From Spinacia oleracea (lineage: Eukaryota; Streptophyta; Magnoliopsida; Caryophyllales; Amaranthaceae): a DNA stretch of 64,000 nt. A model generated the notes under the pieces. It saw nothing but the letters and a program-made list of their open reading frames with translations. It made no database searches and was not told the DNA's origin. The translations under genes and the position numbers were made by a program. Every line of letters begins with the position of its first letter. Position 1 is the first letter of the stretch. Of this stretch, positions 27,691 to 41,468 are shown one piece after another. The stretch lies in assembly GCF_020520425.1 (NCBI RefSeq), contig NC_079487.1:128610385-128674384 (forward strand), given 5' to 3'.

Positions 27691-30600
27691 ATGATATTGG
27701 AAGGCATAGGACCTGAAGATTTATCAACAATCGGAGGGATCGCAACAGTTTCCCTTCTTCATTCCTTCATTCCTACTCATTGGTTACCCTTTTCCATCGT
27801 CGGCCGTGCGCAAAAATGGACTCTTTCTCGAACCCTTTTAGTCAGTAAGCTCCCTTTTCATTTCATCGTCTTCCAATTACTACTTTTTTTTAGTAATTAG
27901 GTTTCTTTATTTTTTTTGCTGAATCCAGCATCCGTTGTTGTTGAATCTTCTGGGTTTGCTCTAATCTTTGTATTAATTGCTTAATTGATGGGGGTGATAT
28001 AGCTGCCATTTATGATACGATGTGGTAAATATGACAAAATGTTTGTGTAACTTGTTTAATTGACATGCCATCTGATAAAGTTTGGACTTTTTTTGAATTT
28101 TGATAGGTGATAAAGTTGTATAGTTTCCCATACTTGTTTGTTTTACTTGAATTGTTCATTTTAGTTGATAATTGAGTACTGCGGACGATTTTTGTTGTCA
28201 GACGAATCAATGGTTTCTCGCCAGAAAAACTTATCCTCAATAGAGTAATGATTCCTCAAATAAATCTATTATAGAGCCATAGAGGGGGTAATTTGATTTT
28301 TGAGGATTATTAGTTGTTGTATTTCTAAAAGTCTGGGATCCGGTGCTTAATAGTTCTCCAAAATCCACAGTGGAGTCCGACATTGGCGAGTTCACATTTT
28401 TTTTAGTAAATGATTGATAGGATTTGGTTGGGGATTGTTTGTCTTCAGTTTTATTCATCAAATGTAATTTGTTGTAAAGATTTTTCAAGGTGCTTTGGCA
28501 ACTCAAACTATTTCCCATGTGAATGATATGAAATATAAGGTTCAGAGTAACTTTCCGAGGGTAAGCATTGGAACTGAAAAGGAGCTGTTGAAGTAGAAAG
28601 AAGTTTTCCCTTCATGTCTCAATGAAGAGGAGGTCCTGGTTCAGGGAATTTAAGTGTGTAAAAGAATTTGGGTTATTGGCAGGTTAGGATTGAAAATGGA
28701 TGCTCATGTTAATCTGGAGTTCAAAAATTGGTTTGTGGATTTATTTCTCCGGCTTATTAAGGATTTAAATGTTTTCTGGGGAATGTTGTATGATGTCTGT
28801 TACTATCCGGAGCTCGTGGTTGGCAGGAAATGGTGTTATTTTTAGGGTGAGAGTAGAAATCCAGAGGCGATTTTTTTAATAGCTCATAATCCGTAATTGA
28901 TAACCCAACGTGACTGGACTCTACAATTTATAGACCGATATATCATGCAGAAGAAGAAAGAGAACTGCATATTCATTATCATTGTATCCTTTGCCTATTC
29001 CAGATTGTGTATTAGAAGCTTGGAAGAAGGCTGAATATACTATAAGGTTGACAAGAGCATTGCTTTGTCAATTATGAGTTTCGTGCAACTAGTGCAAGGT
29101 CTCAACTAATGTGGAATGATTAGAGTTGGAAAAGATCAGAGGTTCGTGATATTGCAGTAGAGGCCGATAATAGTGCTACTGCCTTTAGTTGTTGCTTATT
29201 ATCTTTTTATGTACTTTCTTCCTGTCAAAAAAAAGAGCTTTTGTTCCCCCTTTCTATGCTATGAGACCTTAGGACGGCAGGACTTCAGTAAGTCAGTATT
29301 GACCAATGAAATTATGCATTGATGCAAAGTTCTGGGTCCTTGTGGCCAATAAATTTCTTTTTGCTAAGGTTGACAGATTTTCAATGGACACTGCTACCAA
29401 ATGGCTGTGTGGAACACAGTTAGCTGCTTTGCAAATGGGGTCTTTATCCTGGACCAGGCAACCAGCATGCCATGGTACTGGACAGGCCTTTTGATGTTGG
29501 TTTCTGCATCCAACTTGACCATAATTGACTGTTGTGTTTAGGAAAATATTGGTTTTGGGGTGAAGTTAGTATAAAGAGTACTTGATTCGATATCAGGATG
29601 TAATATATGCTACACCTTCACTTATAATCTGGCATTGGAGGATATTGCTATTCACTAGAGATTTTGGTTAGATGCAAAAAAGGGAAGGCTTTTTCCTCCT
29701 TAATGGTGAACATGATTTGTTTTTATCGAATGAATCTGAAGAAGGGAAGACTGCTGGTTGCCTTCTAAATTAGAAATAATGAGTAGATATGTAGATGTGT
29801 TCGGTGTTCCTTAAACGATAAAAGGATTGGTTGGCAGAGAAGAGGTCACCATTCAACTTTCAAGTAAACCATCCTGGTCATGTTATGACCAAGTTAAGAA
29901 GTAAGAACACTAGCAGTCTACTGTAATCTCTAGATTACTTGGTTCCCTGCTTTTGAGAGCGTTTTCCTTTTTTGGCTGATATTTTTGTTTGTCTGCAAGT
30001 AGATTAATGTTCTAATCTCTTTTTGTAGAAGTACTACATAAAACACAACTTTCTGCCCTCTTTTTTTTTTGGTTTAAATAGAAAAGGCTTATTAAAAATA
30101 CAGTACACAAAAGGCGGTGCCACACTGCCACTCATACAAAAGTAGGGCTAAGCTAAAGAAACTCATACCCTGTAGGCTGTAGCTATCATGTGACTATTTG
30201 GTATACAAACTAAGAAGCGTCCAGCCGTCCACTGCCTCCCAAACCTTACACTTGACCCCAGCTGTATAACTGTCTCAGAAAATAAAGGGAACTTAGACAT
30301 TTCAAAGTTGTTGTGAGCTAGCTCAACTTCAAACAATTTACTGCCAGAAAGAAGTTATTTTTTGTTTTTTGGTTTGTTGACATTTTCTCCCACACTGTTT
30401 GGTGTTTGAACATTTTGCAGTTGATGAATCACTCTTTGAGCATCATCCCTCTGTAGTCTTGGTTTCAATTCGACATGTTCTATAGATCCACAAATCCTGT
30501 CCCATTTCGTAGTAGGGACTAGGATGCAGGTGGGCACAATGTTGCGGACTTTGTGCCGCATCCACTCCATTTGGAGCAGGTGTTGGTATGACTTTGGTGT

Positions 30601-33462
30601 GTAGTGGGCAGTTGTGAATATCAAAATTCATACATTCCATGAGGAGTGGGTAGGTGGTGAATTTGATATCATATCCGCTCACCGTATCCCGCACCGATCT
30701 GCATTCTTCGTACCCACCCATCTGCCCGCCTAACCCCCACCTTGTATCTACAAGAACACAACCATTTCATCGTTTTTTTATAAAGAAATACTGTAATACG
30801 CGGGTATAAGTGGGTAATAAGAGGGTATAGGTGGGTAGTGAATTTCTATTTGGGGGTGGAGGGTACAGATTCAAGGTTCACGATTCGCGGGTTGGCTCAT
30901 TTTAGGTTCCCGAGAAGGGTTTGGAACTTTTTTTTACTCTTTTGTTTTAAAAAATTGTTCAAACAACAACAACAAAGCCTTAGTCCCAAAATGTTTTGGG
31001 GTCAGCTAACATGAATCGTCGTAGGAGATCCTCATTGTCACCGATCAAATCAAAAAATTGTTCAAAAGATATTATAATTTTTTTTATTTTAATACTCGCA
31101 CTAAAAAACAGTTAATAAAATAAAGAAACAAAAAACCCCCACGTGAATTAACCTTTCACATCCGTCATAAAAGCATAAAAATTAAGAAGTCCAAGCTCAC
31201 CAGTCCACCACCAAGAGTAAGGCACCAACACACGTGAAGAAAAATCGAAGAAATGAAATCCACTTGATAGCTGAACTTTAGATTTAGAGAAGACGAAAGA
31301 ACAACGACAACAACAAGTGATGTTTGCAATCAACATGTATTCCCTTATCAAACAAAAGCCAGAAATATTTTTCCTTCTCGAGTTCTCTCGCCTTCCTTGC
31401 CTTTCAATCGGTAAAACTAGGGTTTGGGATTCGGCACGACAATACTAGAGATTTGGTTCCCAGCGAATTGGGTCGCCGGAGAAAGGCAATTCGTTACGAG
31501 GATATAAACATAGAAGAAAGTCGAGTGCCATCTGCTGCGTCTATAAAAGTCAATTCCGTAGGAAAATCTAGAAGCAAGCCCAGGTTTAAACCGTTTTGAG
31601 ATTCGTGGGGGTACCAACGAATCTGGTAATGCTGGTTTGTACCCACTTGGACGGGTATGGATGTTGGATATATACCCCATGGGTGGTTAAGATGACGGGT
31701 TTTAGGAATTTTAATTAGGTATGTGTATAGGGGAGAGGGTAGTTGTACCTGACATGTCTGTTTTCCATCACTTAAATCTGAAGGTTGCACTGTCGGAGAG
31801 ACGGAGAGGATGTTATTTTGTGAAGTGCGAAATTGCACATTAATTTTAGAGTCTACACTGGAGTCCTATTTTTGTGAATATGTCTATTGTTTTGCATATA
31901 TTATCATAATATCATATGCTTCAACCACATCATCCATATCAAGCAGGCTTTAGCTTTTTAGAAGACCTTATACCTTTGACCTTATACCTTATACCTTTGA
32001 TAACTCATTATACCTGACGTTTTTCTTCATGCAGCTGTATTCGGAGCATGTTTGCATGTGATATCTACTGCACTTCTCGGCATAACAGCTGTAACCATGG
32101 CCAATACCATCGCGGGGGAAGAAACTGTGCATAAGCTAGCTTCTTTGCTACTTGTGGTTCTTGGCGGAAGTTACATCATGTTATTTCTATTAGGAAGGGG
32201 AGGTCATAGTCATTCTCATCATCAGCCCATGGAGAAAATGGCTGTTGCTGGACTTGTCCTAGTGCCTGCGTTGTCACCTTGTGCAACCACACTTCCAGTG
32301 TTTCTAGCTGTCGGCAATTCATCCTCGATGATGATCCTAGCCATCATAGTGCTTTTATTCAGGTAAAATCCCTACTTTTGATAAACTTTTGGGACTCCAC
32401 AAACTTAACAACCCAGCTAAAGAGTTGGTTTTGTACGGGCTGCTTGTTTAGGTGCTTTGCTGATAATATAGTTGCTCCAGTTGTTTCTGTCTGCTTTCCC
32501 TCTCCTCTCACCAATTTCACCCCTTATTTATTTTTTCTATTTTTTGTATCACTTGCAATGGAGAGAGACTCATGACTGTAACTACAATTGATCAACTTTC
32601 ACAATTTACTGATGCACTGTGCATCATTTTATATTACCATTCTTGACACTCAGATTATGCCAATATCTTCGTTGAAGAGGCATTTTGGGATTGTCAAACT
32701 GGTCAGTACTGTCTATTTCTGACGAGGTTCATATCAGTTGCACTTCAGGTCAAAAAGATGAGTACACACCTCAAAAATAATCTGGGGTTGGTTCTTAGTT
32801 TAGATCTACTTTTGACCAGATGCTAATTGGATATTGGGTTGCTATGTCGGGATTTATTTGGTTGTGGGTCAATAAATCAGTTGGAAACCCAAAATTTGAA
32901 GCCAATTTCGGCTGCTGGCACTTCAGGCCAACATTTCTAACCTGAGGTGTCATCTTAAGCTGCCATAGTCTATGCATCTAGCCTTAGTCCCTTGTATTAT
33001 GGTTGCATTTATGAAATAATCTTGTAGTAAGAGACCGTAAACAATCCATCAATTTCCTGTCTTTATTCCCATCGTACCCCCCTCCATCCTGAATTAATTG
33101 TCACATTTAACATTTTAGAATCCTAGAATGTCAAAATGAGTGTCACCTTTCCTGAAAAAATATATGGGAATAACATTATCTGGTCAAAGTTATCTGATAA
33201 TGGTTGGTTATTGGGTGATGATGTTTTATGCAGTACTATCACTGTGATGACCTCTTTGGTAGCTCTCTCATATTATGGTGCAAGTCAACTGAAGTTTCAC
33301 TGGGTGGAGCGATACGACAAGCTTCTTGTTGGTTCTGTTCTGTGTTTGGTAGGAATCTTAACTCTCATTTTTCATGATCATGATCATCATCACGGTCACG
33401 GTCATGGTCATGGTCATGATGGAGCCAAAGAGCAGTTGTCCAGAAAGATTCTGAATCTTTAA
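27691..33462 (+). CDS. Histidine-rich six-span membrane protein, NicO/UreH-like
   Basis: Exons 27691-27844, 32035-32362, 33234-33462; 711 nt, 236 residues. Six hydrophobic segments lie at about 12-35, 51-75, 86-106, 118-140, 142-172 and 188-206. An HSFIPTHWLP motif in the first span and LSPCATTLPVF in the fourth recall conserved His/Pro and SPC motifs of the NicO/LysE/DsbD-like transporters. Two His clusters are present: GGHSHSHH after span 3, and a C-terminal run of alternating H/G/D following LIFHDHDHHH. These suggest binding or transport of a divalent metal such as Ni, Co or Zn, but this is inference. No plastid transit peptide is seen. Intron 1 is 4.2 kb and holds repeat debris. Function in plants is unknown to me. 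Confidence 0.75.
27845..32034 (+). other. Long intron 1 with repeat debris
   Basis: No complete gene is visible. At about 30960-31050 there is AACAACAACAACAAAGCC followed by a TTTTGGGGTCAGCTAACATG-type segment, a motif widely scattered in plant genomes and probably a retroposon remnant. Segments near 30655-30900 carry degenerate GGGTA/TACCC runs on both strands. A 91-codon open frame at 31324-31599 has no recognisable family. Confidence 0.45.
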
Positions 33463-34705
33463 CTTTTCTTTTGTTGTGAACTTTTGTGTATGGTTCAAAA
33501 GATTAACAAAGTATAAATTTGTTTGTATAAGAAAAATGACTAGGTGTATACGACATTGCAGATCAAAGTATCTTGTTTTCCTCTGTAGCCTGCAAGAGTG
33601 CAAGCCCTGCACTAAGCATCAGCACTTCCCTGTCTCTGTTACTTTCCACTTATTATTATTAGTTGGAAATAAAGTCTTTTTTCATAATTTTGTTATATTT
33701 TCAGATGTTATGTTTATACACATGCCACCCGTAATCCTGATATACGGATTACCTTTGTTTTGACTTTTCACAATATTATTTTGACTTTTCAGACTATTCA
33801 TTTACAAACTTGGACCAAATTTATTATTAATACGTAAAGATAAATTTTGTTATTGGGGTAATCTCAATCTATAGTTTCAAAATATCTAATTTTTATAATC
33901 TTTATTAATATGTAATTAAGGATATTGATGGTCAAAGTTAGTACAAGTGTATAAATAGTATAAAAATTTAAAATGATGCAACTATTATGAAATGGAGGAA
34001 GTCTAAATTAGTGTGCATTTACAACGAATCCGGACATTAATTTTATTTTCTTCTCAACGTGTTGTGGATTTGAATTACATAGAATCATAAATCATAGATA
34101 TGCTGCAAAATGGAGCATAAAAGTTTGAGTAGAAAGTAAGAACTCGGAGATATTACGATTTCTAAACCGTGCACCCTCCAACATTTTCCCCTTACATGTG
34201 AAAAATGTGAGAGAGATCACAAATAAGCATAAACTTACCCTTAATAATTTGCAGATTAATTTATGAAATAATAAAATATGCACCATAATCGGCGCTGAAA
34301 TAAACCAAGTGAGAAATTGATTTATTTTAGCCAACTTCTAATGTGAATCCAGAAAAATAAAAACAATTTGAATGATAAGGAATGATTTATTGGGGGTTAA
34401 TTGATTATTATTTATTATTATTATTACTAGATTGCAAATGTCGGCCATCTAGTTCAAAATTGTATGTATATCAGAATGATTGTAGTTGGACTCTAAGTAA
34501 GATTGTAGTTGGACTCTAAGTAAGATTATAGTTGATGATTATTTAGGTGTAACCCTCGAGCAGAGGGGCTCCTAAATGTATTCTTTTCCTTACCTTATAA
34601 AAAGTAAAAAAATATTTTACATGAATAAATATAATTTTGAGTAATACTCCGTACTCTATAACATCATAAAAAGTGGAGTAACTAATGATTTGGTATACGG
34701 TATAC
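33463..34705. other. Spacer with 3' UTR and SCPL debris
   Basis: The first part is the 3' UTR of the membrane protein gene. I searched the minus strand here for the last exon of the carboxypeptidase pseudogene (GAGHxVP region) and did not see it. A fragment similar to exon 4 is at 34078-34135. TTGTAGTTGGACTCTAAGTA is repeated in tandem near 34479-34524. Confidence 0.45.
34078..34135 (-). pseudogene. Second-copy fragment of a carboxypeptidase exon
   Basis: TTTATGCTCCATTTTGCAGC and its continuation match the end of exon 4 of the neighbouring pseudogene (27 of 29 bases in the best stretch by eye) and precede a GTAATT donor-like site. It encodes FYAPFCSIS in the same frame. Best read as a remnant of a duplicated gene copy. 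Confidence 0.5.
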
Positions 34706-35085
34706 CTGATAATTGTGATACCACGGTCGCCAATGTGTCCGAATTGGAAGCTTGAGGGTCTCTATCGCATTCTTCGTTGATAATGGTGGAACGTAACCAT
34801 CAAAATCCCCGCTGGAAAAAGTCCCACTTATTTTAATTGCAAATAATGAAAATACTACTCCGTACTCTATAATTATTGGTCCAGATAATATTTGATGTAG
34901 TTAGAAAACAAATTAAAGTATGTATCTTAAATGGTCGAGATACAAAATTTTGTTATATTATCAAAAGCTAAACATGCAACACCGAAAATAAAACCGGCTA
35001 GCCTCCATAGTCCTCACTTCACACATACTCCCTCCATCTTTTTCTTTCTTTACGTCTGGTATTTTACACGCGTTTTAACGATTAA

Positions 35086-35423
35086 CTAGTGTTTGGTGTC
35101 CGGGCAATGCCCCGTGTTACTGCTTGGAATATCAAACATGTGGTATGCATTATGTAGAAAGTTTGGTGTATATTATACGCGTGGATGTTTCAAATTATAT
35201 ATATGATAAAGATAATATCTAATGGTTGGCTAAGATAGTAAGATATTAACTTTTCATTTGATAGATCCCATGTTCGAATCTTATTGTGGTAAATTTTTGA
35301 TGTATGTTATATGTGATATATATTCTTTGCTAATCAGATGACGTGACATGTTGTAGTGATTATAGAGAGAGTTATACGTGACACGCATACGTTATTAGAG
35401 ACGCTTTTTAATATATGTATAGA
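35086..35423 (-). mobile_element. Short non-autonomous Helitron (in SCPL intron 6)
   Basis: On the minus strand it starts TCTATACATATATTAAAAAG, preceded by A, and ends ...CACTAG followed by T. A GC-rich hairpin (GGGGCATTGCCCGG) lies about 15 bp before the end. These are the Helitron signs: 5' TC, 3' hairpin then CTRR, A/T target, no duplication. Length 338 bp. It contains a tRNA-like B-box motif (GTTCGAATC). Confidence 0.75.
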
Positions 35424-36021
35424 TTAATGTGCATTGAGATTCCTCTTTTTTTTTTTTAATTTTTAAAAAGCAAATTACGCTTATTTATAATATTTTCACT
35501 TTTATCAAAATCCTAATATTGGAAAAATGAGCAAAAATTAATGGCACAATGGAACGGTGTGAGAGATGAAATAACCCAATGAATTTAATTGTTTAAAATA
35601 ATATATTGGACATAAATTTTGATAGAATATTAAACAATTTATGTGATAATATAAAAGTAAATGTAAAGAATATTTCGAAACTCCCAAAAATAAAAACGTA
35701 AAAAACAAAAAGAGACGGACGGATCACCAAATATTCAATCCATTTAATGGTTAACCAATTAATAAATATTCATGTTTGTCAATAAAATGAACAAATCAAG
35801 TGCTTAACTAAAGTACCTGAAAAGCCAAATTCTCAAGTTGGTTGTAGTCAACTGTTGAATTATTGGTAACATACTGGGTGGCCTATCTTGCCAAATATAA
35901 AATAACCTGTAATTTAAGACAATCCAATGGAATGAGAACAAAAAATGTATGAATCGGAGTAGTATTATACTCCACTTTCTCCAGGGTTTTGTCTTTTTAA
36001 TTGCACCATTTGGAATAGGAA

Positions 36022-36782
36022 CAACGGCGGATCCAATACTTTTATGTTGGGTGGGCCGAAAGTCATTTTACTAATTTCTTTTTGAAAAAAATAGTGGGTT
36101 ATGTTTAAATAAAATGGGTCAATTTGTTCCTTTAAATTTTAAACATTTGTTTAAATGTAAATATGAATATATGATGATTTATTCAACCTTGCTAAAATGA
36201 GAAAAATAACATGCGAGTTCAAACAATCACCAATTTTAGAGGTATATTGTTACATACATCCATCAATGTAATTATACAATTCAATGTAATTATACAATGT
36301 ATATGTTTAATACTTTATAAATATATGCACTATGTATCATATTTATGTAATATATATATGTGCAATATGTGTATAATATATACTTCGTAATATATAATAT
36401 ATAATATATACTACTTCCTCTGTTCATTTTTACTCGCATCATTAATATCTTTAGTTCTCTTTAAGCAAAAAATATAAAAAGTTAATATTTTGAAAATACA
36501 CATTAATACGAATCTAACAAGATACCACATGACTATGTTTTATCTTAAATACAAATCACCAACTATAGTCAAAGTATTATATGCGAATAGTGTAGAAATC
36601 ACAAACGCTGCGAGTATTAAAAATCGGAGTAAGTATATAATTTATGTGTAAGCTGTAAATTATAATATATGTCAATCAATGTATATAATAGTATATAAAT
36701 TTTTGAGCTACAGTGCAGTTGTTATGTATAAAGGTCTTCTGAATGATGGGCCCACCCAGGCCCATCCCTAAATCCGCCCCTG
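36022..36782. mobile_element. hAT-type element (in SCPL intron 5)
   Basis: Left end CAACGGCGGATCCAA pairs with the complement of TTTAGGGATG...AAATCCGCCCCTG at the right. Flanks AATAGGAA and GTTAGGAA match at six of eight bases, a decayed 8-bp duplication. 761 bp with no coding frame. A Stowaway-like MITE lies inside it at 36411-36633. Confidence 0.65.
36411..36633. mobile_element. Stowaway MITE nested in the hAT-type element
   Basis: Begins CTACTTCCTCTGTTCATTTT and ends with the related complement (AAAAATCGGAGTAAG), flanked by TA on each side, the Stowaway/Tc1-mariner pattern. Confidence 0.65.
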
Positions 36783-37327
36783 GTTAGGAAGAAACACCGA
36801 CTAATAAACGTACGGAGTAATAGATACGTAACGGCATTGTGACCAATATGATGTGGGTCTTGCATGGAGTGCTCGGAGAACACTTTTTCTTCCAAGATAA
36901 TTGTCGAGATACATTAAAGAACAAGGATCATAAACATCACCCTGGACAATTAAGTGATCTTAATTTCTAAACTTTGTGTTGTACGGATTTGAAGTAGATC
37001 GATACTTAGAAATAAAATTAAAAGAGACGTACGACGTACCGATTCAATGGCATCAGAAAGGATAGATATGTTGCAAAGTGGAGCATAAATATTAAACAAA
37101 TCAATCAATCCACATTCGTCGACAATTTTGTATACTGAACGATTGCATTCTTTGGTGTGACTGGAAACTATGAAGTCTGAGAAATTGCAGTTTCAAAACA
37201 TATCATCATGTCCTTCCTTGGAGCACATATCACGTCTCCACATGTTATCGTACAACCCCGCCCAATTCATTGTATCATCAATCCACGCACTTGCAATCTA
37301 CAATTTAACCTGATCCATTAAAATATA

Positions 37328-37612
37328 CTATATCTGTTTCAAAAAGATCTTTTCGCTTTCTTTTTTAGCCGTTTCATAATGTTTTTTACATTTTGCTTTA
37401 CTTTATTTTTGGACACGAAAATTTACTACCATATCCTTCCTACCCTACAATATTTATCATTTTCTACTCACTTTCTCTTACAACTATCGACCTTTTTACA
37501 CATTTATCTTACTTTATCTATATTTTATTATATTCAATCAACTTTAATTCCTATTTTTGTCTTAATATTTGTACAAATAGCAACTATAAAGATATTTCGG
37601 AAGCGGAGGTAG
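37328..37612. mobile_element. Stowaway MITE (in SCPL intron 3)
   Basis: 285 bp; left end CTATATCTGTTTCAAAAAG, right end complement CTACCTCCGCTTCCGAAAT, flanked by TA (37326-37327, 37613-37614). Of the same family as the MITE split by the LTR element in intron 2. Confidence 0.75.
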
Positions 37613-38257
37613 TAATAATCAAATTTCACTGAAAATGTTATTTTAGTAAAATAAACGCACCGCTAAGCCCTTGAGATTGATGGGAGGGTAGGAGGCATTG
37701 TTGTTATAGTGTAAAACTAGTGTAATACCCGTGCGATGCACGGTTCACAATATAAATATCAAACTTTCATGAATTCTAAACTATATTTGTAGACAATCAA
37801 CCAAAATAGAGCCTTTAGATAGTCTTCTAATCTAAACCGAGTATTTAAAAAAGCAAAACCGTAGATGAATATATGACACGTGACATCTTCTCTTTTCCTC
37901 CATCAATTTGTTTTTTTTTCAATTGTTCCTTCAACTTTTTGCTATATTTTACAACACATGATAACGTCTGTTCCACTTCATCTTCCACATTCAAAATCAA
38001 TTACCATTTAATTCATATATTCATTCAACATCTTTCACTCCACCCCCTCTTGGGCTCCTTAACACTCAATATTAAATCACTATTTAATATAATTTATATG
38101 TATTTTTCAACCTTCAATTTTTACCTCTGATTAAATTATGTATTCCCACTAAAATCACAAGCCCTATACAAAGTTAGGACTTTATAAGACATTTAAACAA
38201 CTACAAATTGTCCGTTCTTTAAAATTAATGATGGATTTAATTCGTTATTGCCCCATT

Positions 38258-39039
38258 CCATATCTTATTTTATTGAAAGAATAAAAAAACAAAAAAAGGG
38301 TACGTAGATAAAATTATTTCCATTCCCTTTCATCATCCGTGTCAAACGTAAAGTTATTCTCGTATACCCTTTATTTCGATAGTCATACCCACCTAGTTGA
38401 AATTCTTATATTATACTCTACCCGTTCCATAATGATATTCCAATTTCTAGTTTTCATGGTTTTTAATGCACAATTTGAATTATTTAAATCCCTAATTATT
38501 CATTAGCATAAAAAAAATTACTACGCCCCTGTATGTATCCCGTAGTACGCATGCATATCCATTTGGAACAAACATACACTCTAGTATATTTATTTTGGTT
38601 ATAACTTTACGTTAAGAAAAATTTAAAAAAATATACTTTTTGAGCAACTAAATAAACATACATTCTAGTATGGAGCATATGTATTTCATAAATTGATTTA
38701 TTAATAAATTTTTGTTAAGTATCTTGTTCGTTACTGTATAAAGAAGTCAAATGAGTATATTATTCTGGTACTCTACATGTATTCTATCAATAAATATATT
38801 CCATAATATCTTTGTGATAAACAATAGAAGTCAGTAGTATATTTAAAATAAATAGTTTCTTTAATTTAGTAAATAGAGATTATTTTATACGGTACATTTA
38901 ATAATATAGATTGTGTATTTAGTAAGTAGTACAAATGATATACATTTAGAAATTAAAAATATAAAGTAAAAAAAATGTCACGTGTTAGCACCACATTGAG
39001 GTACTCTCTCTTTTAATATAGTATATAGATAGATAATTG

Positions 39040-39089
<50 letters not shown>

Positions 39090-40012
39090 AATTGAATTTA
39101 TATATACGAATATATTAAATGGAGGTATTGAGTATGTCAAGGCTCCATATCTTATTTTATTGAAAGAATAAAAAAAACAAAAAAAGGGTACGTAGATAAA
39201 ATTATTTCCATTCCCTTTCATCATCCGTGTCAAACGTAAAGTTATTCCCGTATACCCTTTATTTCGATAGTCATACCCGCCTAGTTGAAATTCTTATATT
39301 ATACTCTACCCGTTCCATAATGATATTCCAATTTCTAGTTTTAATGGTTTTTAATGCACAATTTGAATTATTTAAATCCCTAATTATTCATTAGCATAAA
39401 AAAAATTACTACGCCCCTGTATGTATCCCGTAGTACGCATGCATATCCATTTAGAACAAACATACACTCTAGCTAGTATATTTATTTTGGTTAAAACTTT
39501 ACGTTAAGAAAAATTAAAAAAAATATACTTTTTGAGCAACTAAATAAACATACATTCTAGTATGGAGCATATGTATTTCATAAATTAATTTATTAATAAA
39601 CTTTTGTTAAGTATCTTGTTCGTTACTGTATAAAGAAGTCAAATGAGTATATTATTCTGGTACTCTACATGTATTCTATCAATAAATATATTCCATAATA
39701 TCTTTGTGATAAACAATAGAAGTCAATAGTATATTTAAAATAAATAGTTTCTTTAATTTAGTAAATAGAGATTATTTTATACGGTACATTCAATAATATA
39801 GATTGTGTATTTAGTAAGTAGTACAAATGATATACATTTAGAAATTAAAAATATAAAGTAAAAAAAATGTCACGTGTTAGCACCACATTGAGGTACTCTC
39901 TCTTTTAATATAGTATATAGATAGATAATTGGATAGATAGATAGATAGATAGATAGAAATTGAATTTATATATACGAATATATTAAATGGAGGTATTGAG
40001 TATGTCAAGGCT
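38258..40012. repeat. Tandem duplication of about 0.88 kb inside the Helitron
   Basis: Unit 1 is 38258-39144 (887 bp) and unit 2 is 39145-40012 (868 bp). They differ at only a handful of single bases by eye, plus a different number of GATA units (longer array at 39028-39088, shorter at 39930-39957). Each unit contains a copy of the Helitron 5' terminus, at 39029 and 39921 on the minus strand. Confidence 0.92.
39028..39088 (+). repeat. GATA microsatellite
   Basis: About 13 GATA units next to an internal Helitron 5' end. A shorter array is in the second duplicate at 39930-39957. Similar GATA stretches adjoin the outer 5' end at 41064-41074. Confidence 0.85.
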
Positions 40013-40776
40013 ACATAAGATTTCTTACGGACATGCTTTGCCTAACAGTTAGCGTCCTGCCAAAAAGTATAGTACAAAATATACATGGATAGATAGAATA
40101 GACATAGATATATAGATTTATAGGATATTCATTTTACATATATAGGGATTCTCCATATAAGTTAGGGCTTGTTTGGTATCACTATCACTTTTCAGTTTTT
40201 GATTTTCTGGTTATAAAAGTCACGTGGTTTAGATTCAATCATGAATTAAAAAATAGTCATAGTTATAGTAATCATATTTATTTTGAAAACTGACAACAAA
40301 AAACTGGAAACTACTTTTACTGGTTTTCATATTTTGGTTTTTAGTTTTGTAAAAACAGAAACTAAAAACTAAAAACAATATCGAACGGGGCCTTAGAAAA
40401 AATATTGATGAATCTATTATTCTTATAGATTTTTCCATGTCAGTTTTTGTTACCATAGAATAAGCATACGTAGGGCTATTTTTGGGAGAATTTTATCACA
40501 TCTAGTAATTAAAATATGTGATGTTTAATTATTTTTATATTAAATTTAATTATTTATATTAAAAGAGAGGCAAATCATAGAGTGTCATTTGTCAACACCA
40601 TATTAACGCCATTTTATGTTTATCATCAAGGAAAATCATATGAATGGAAATCATTAACATTAGCTATGTGACTTAATAATTTCCGTTTGTATAATCATTT
40701 CCAATCACATAGCTAATGTTATCATTTTTTTAGTTTATCAACATGAGTTCACCGAGCTGGTGTAGATGAAATTTTT

Positions 40777-40893
40777 GGTAATTTATATTTTTTCGTAATA
40801 TTATAAGGATGTTTATTATCCACGGAATCAAAAAAATTTGGTAATTTATATTTTTTCGTAATATTTTTAGGATGTTTATTATCCACATAATCT
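40777..40893. repeat. 58-bp tandem duplication in the Helitron
   Basis: TTTGGTAATTTATATTTTTT and the following bases up to GGATGTTTATTATCCAC occur twice in tandem, with minor differences. Confidence 0.75.
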
Positions 40894-40989
40894 TTAAGAT
40901 TTATAATGACAATCAATAATATTTTATTTGTGCATGTTTTCCTTAAATAAAGCAAAGTAATTTTGACCAATAATTTTAATTAATTTTTT

Positions 40990-41318
<329 letters not shown>

Positions 41319-41468
41319 TCAAGATCTAATACATTGTACGTACATAATTAATATTATGAATCTAATCTAACATACTTGGTGTATATTATATCTGTTTCAA
41401 AATTATCTATACAGTTACTATTTGTACAAATATTAAGACAAAGTAGAAAAAATGTGGGTGAATATAAT

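Noticed and set aside
31324-31599. 91-codon plus-strand frame in the membrane protein's intron 1
   Set aside because: No recognisable domain or splice support. Left as unknown sequence inside an intron.
38985-39233. 82-codon minus-strand frame with SIYLSIYLSIYL repeats
   Set aside because: It is a translation of the GATA microsatellite.
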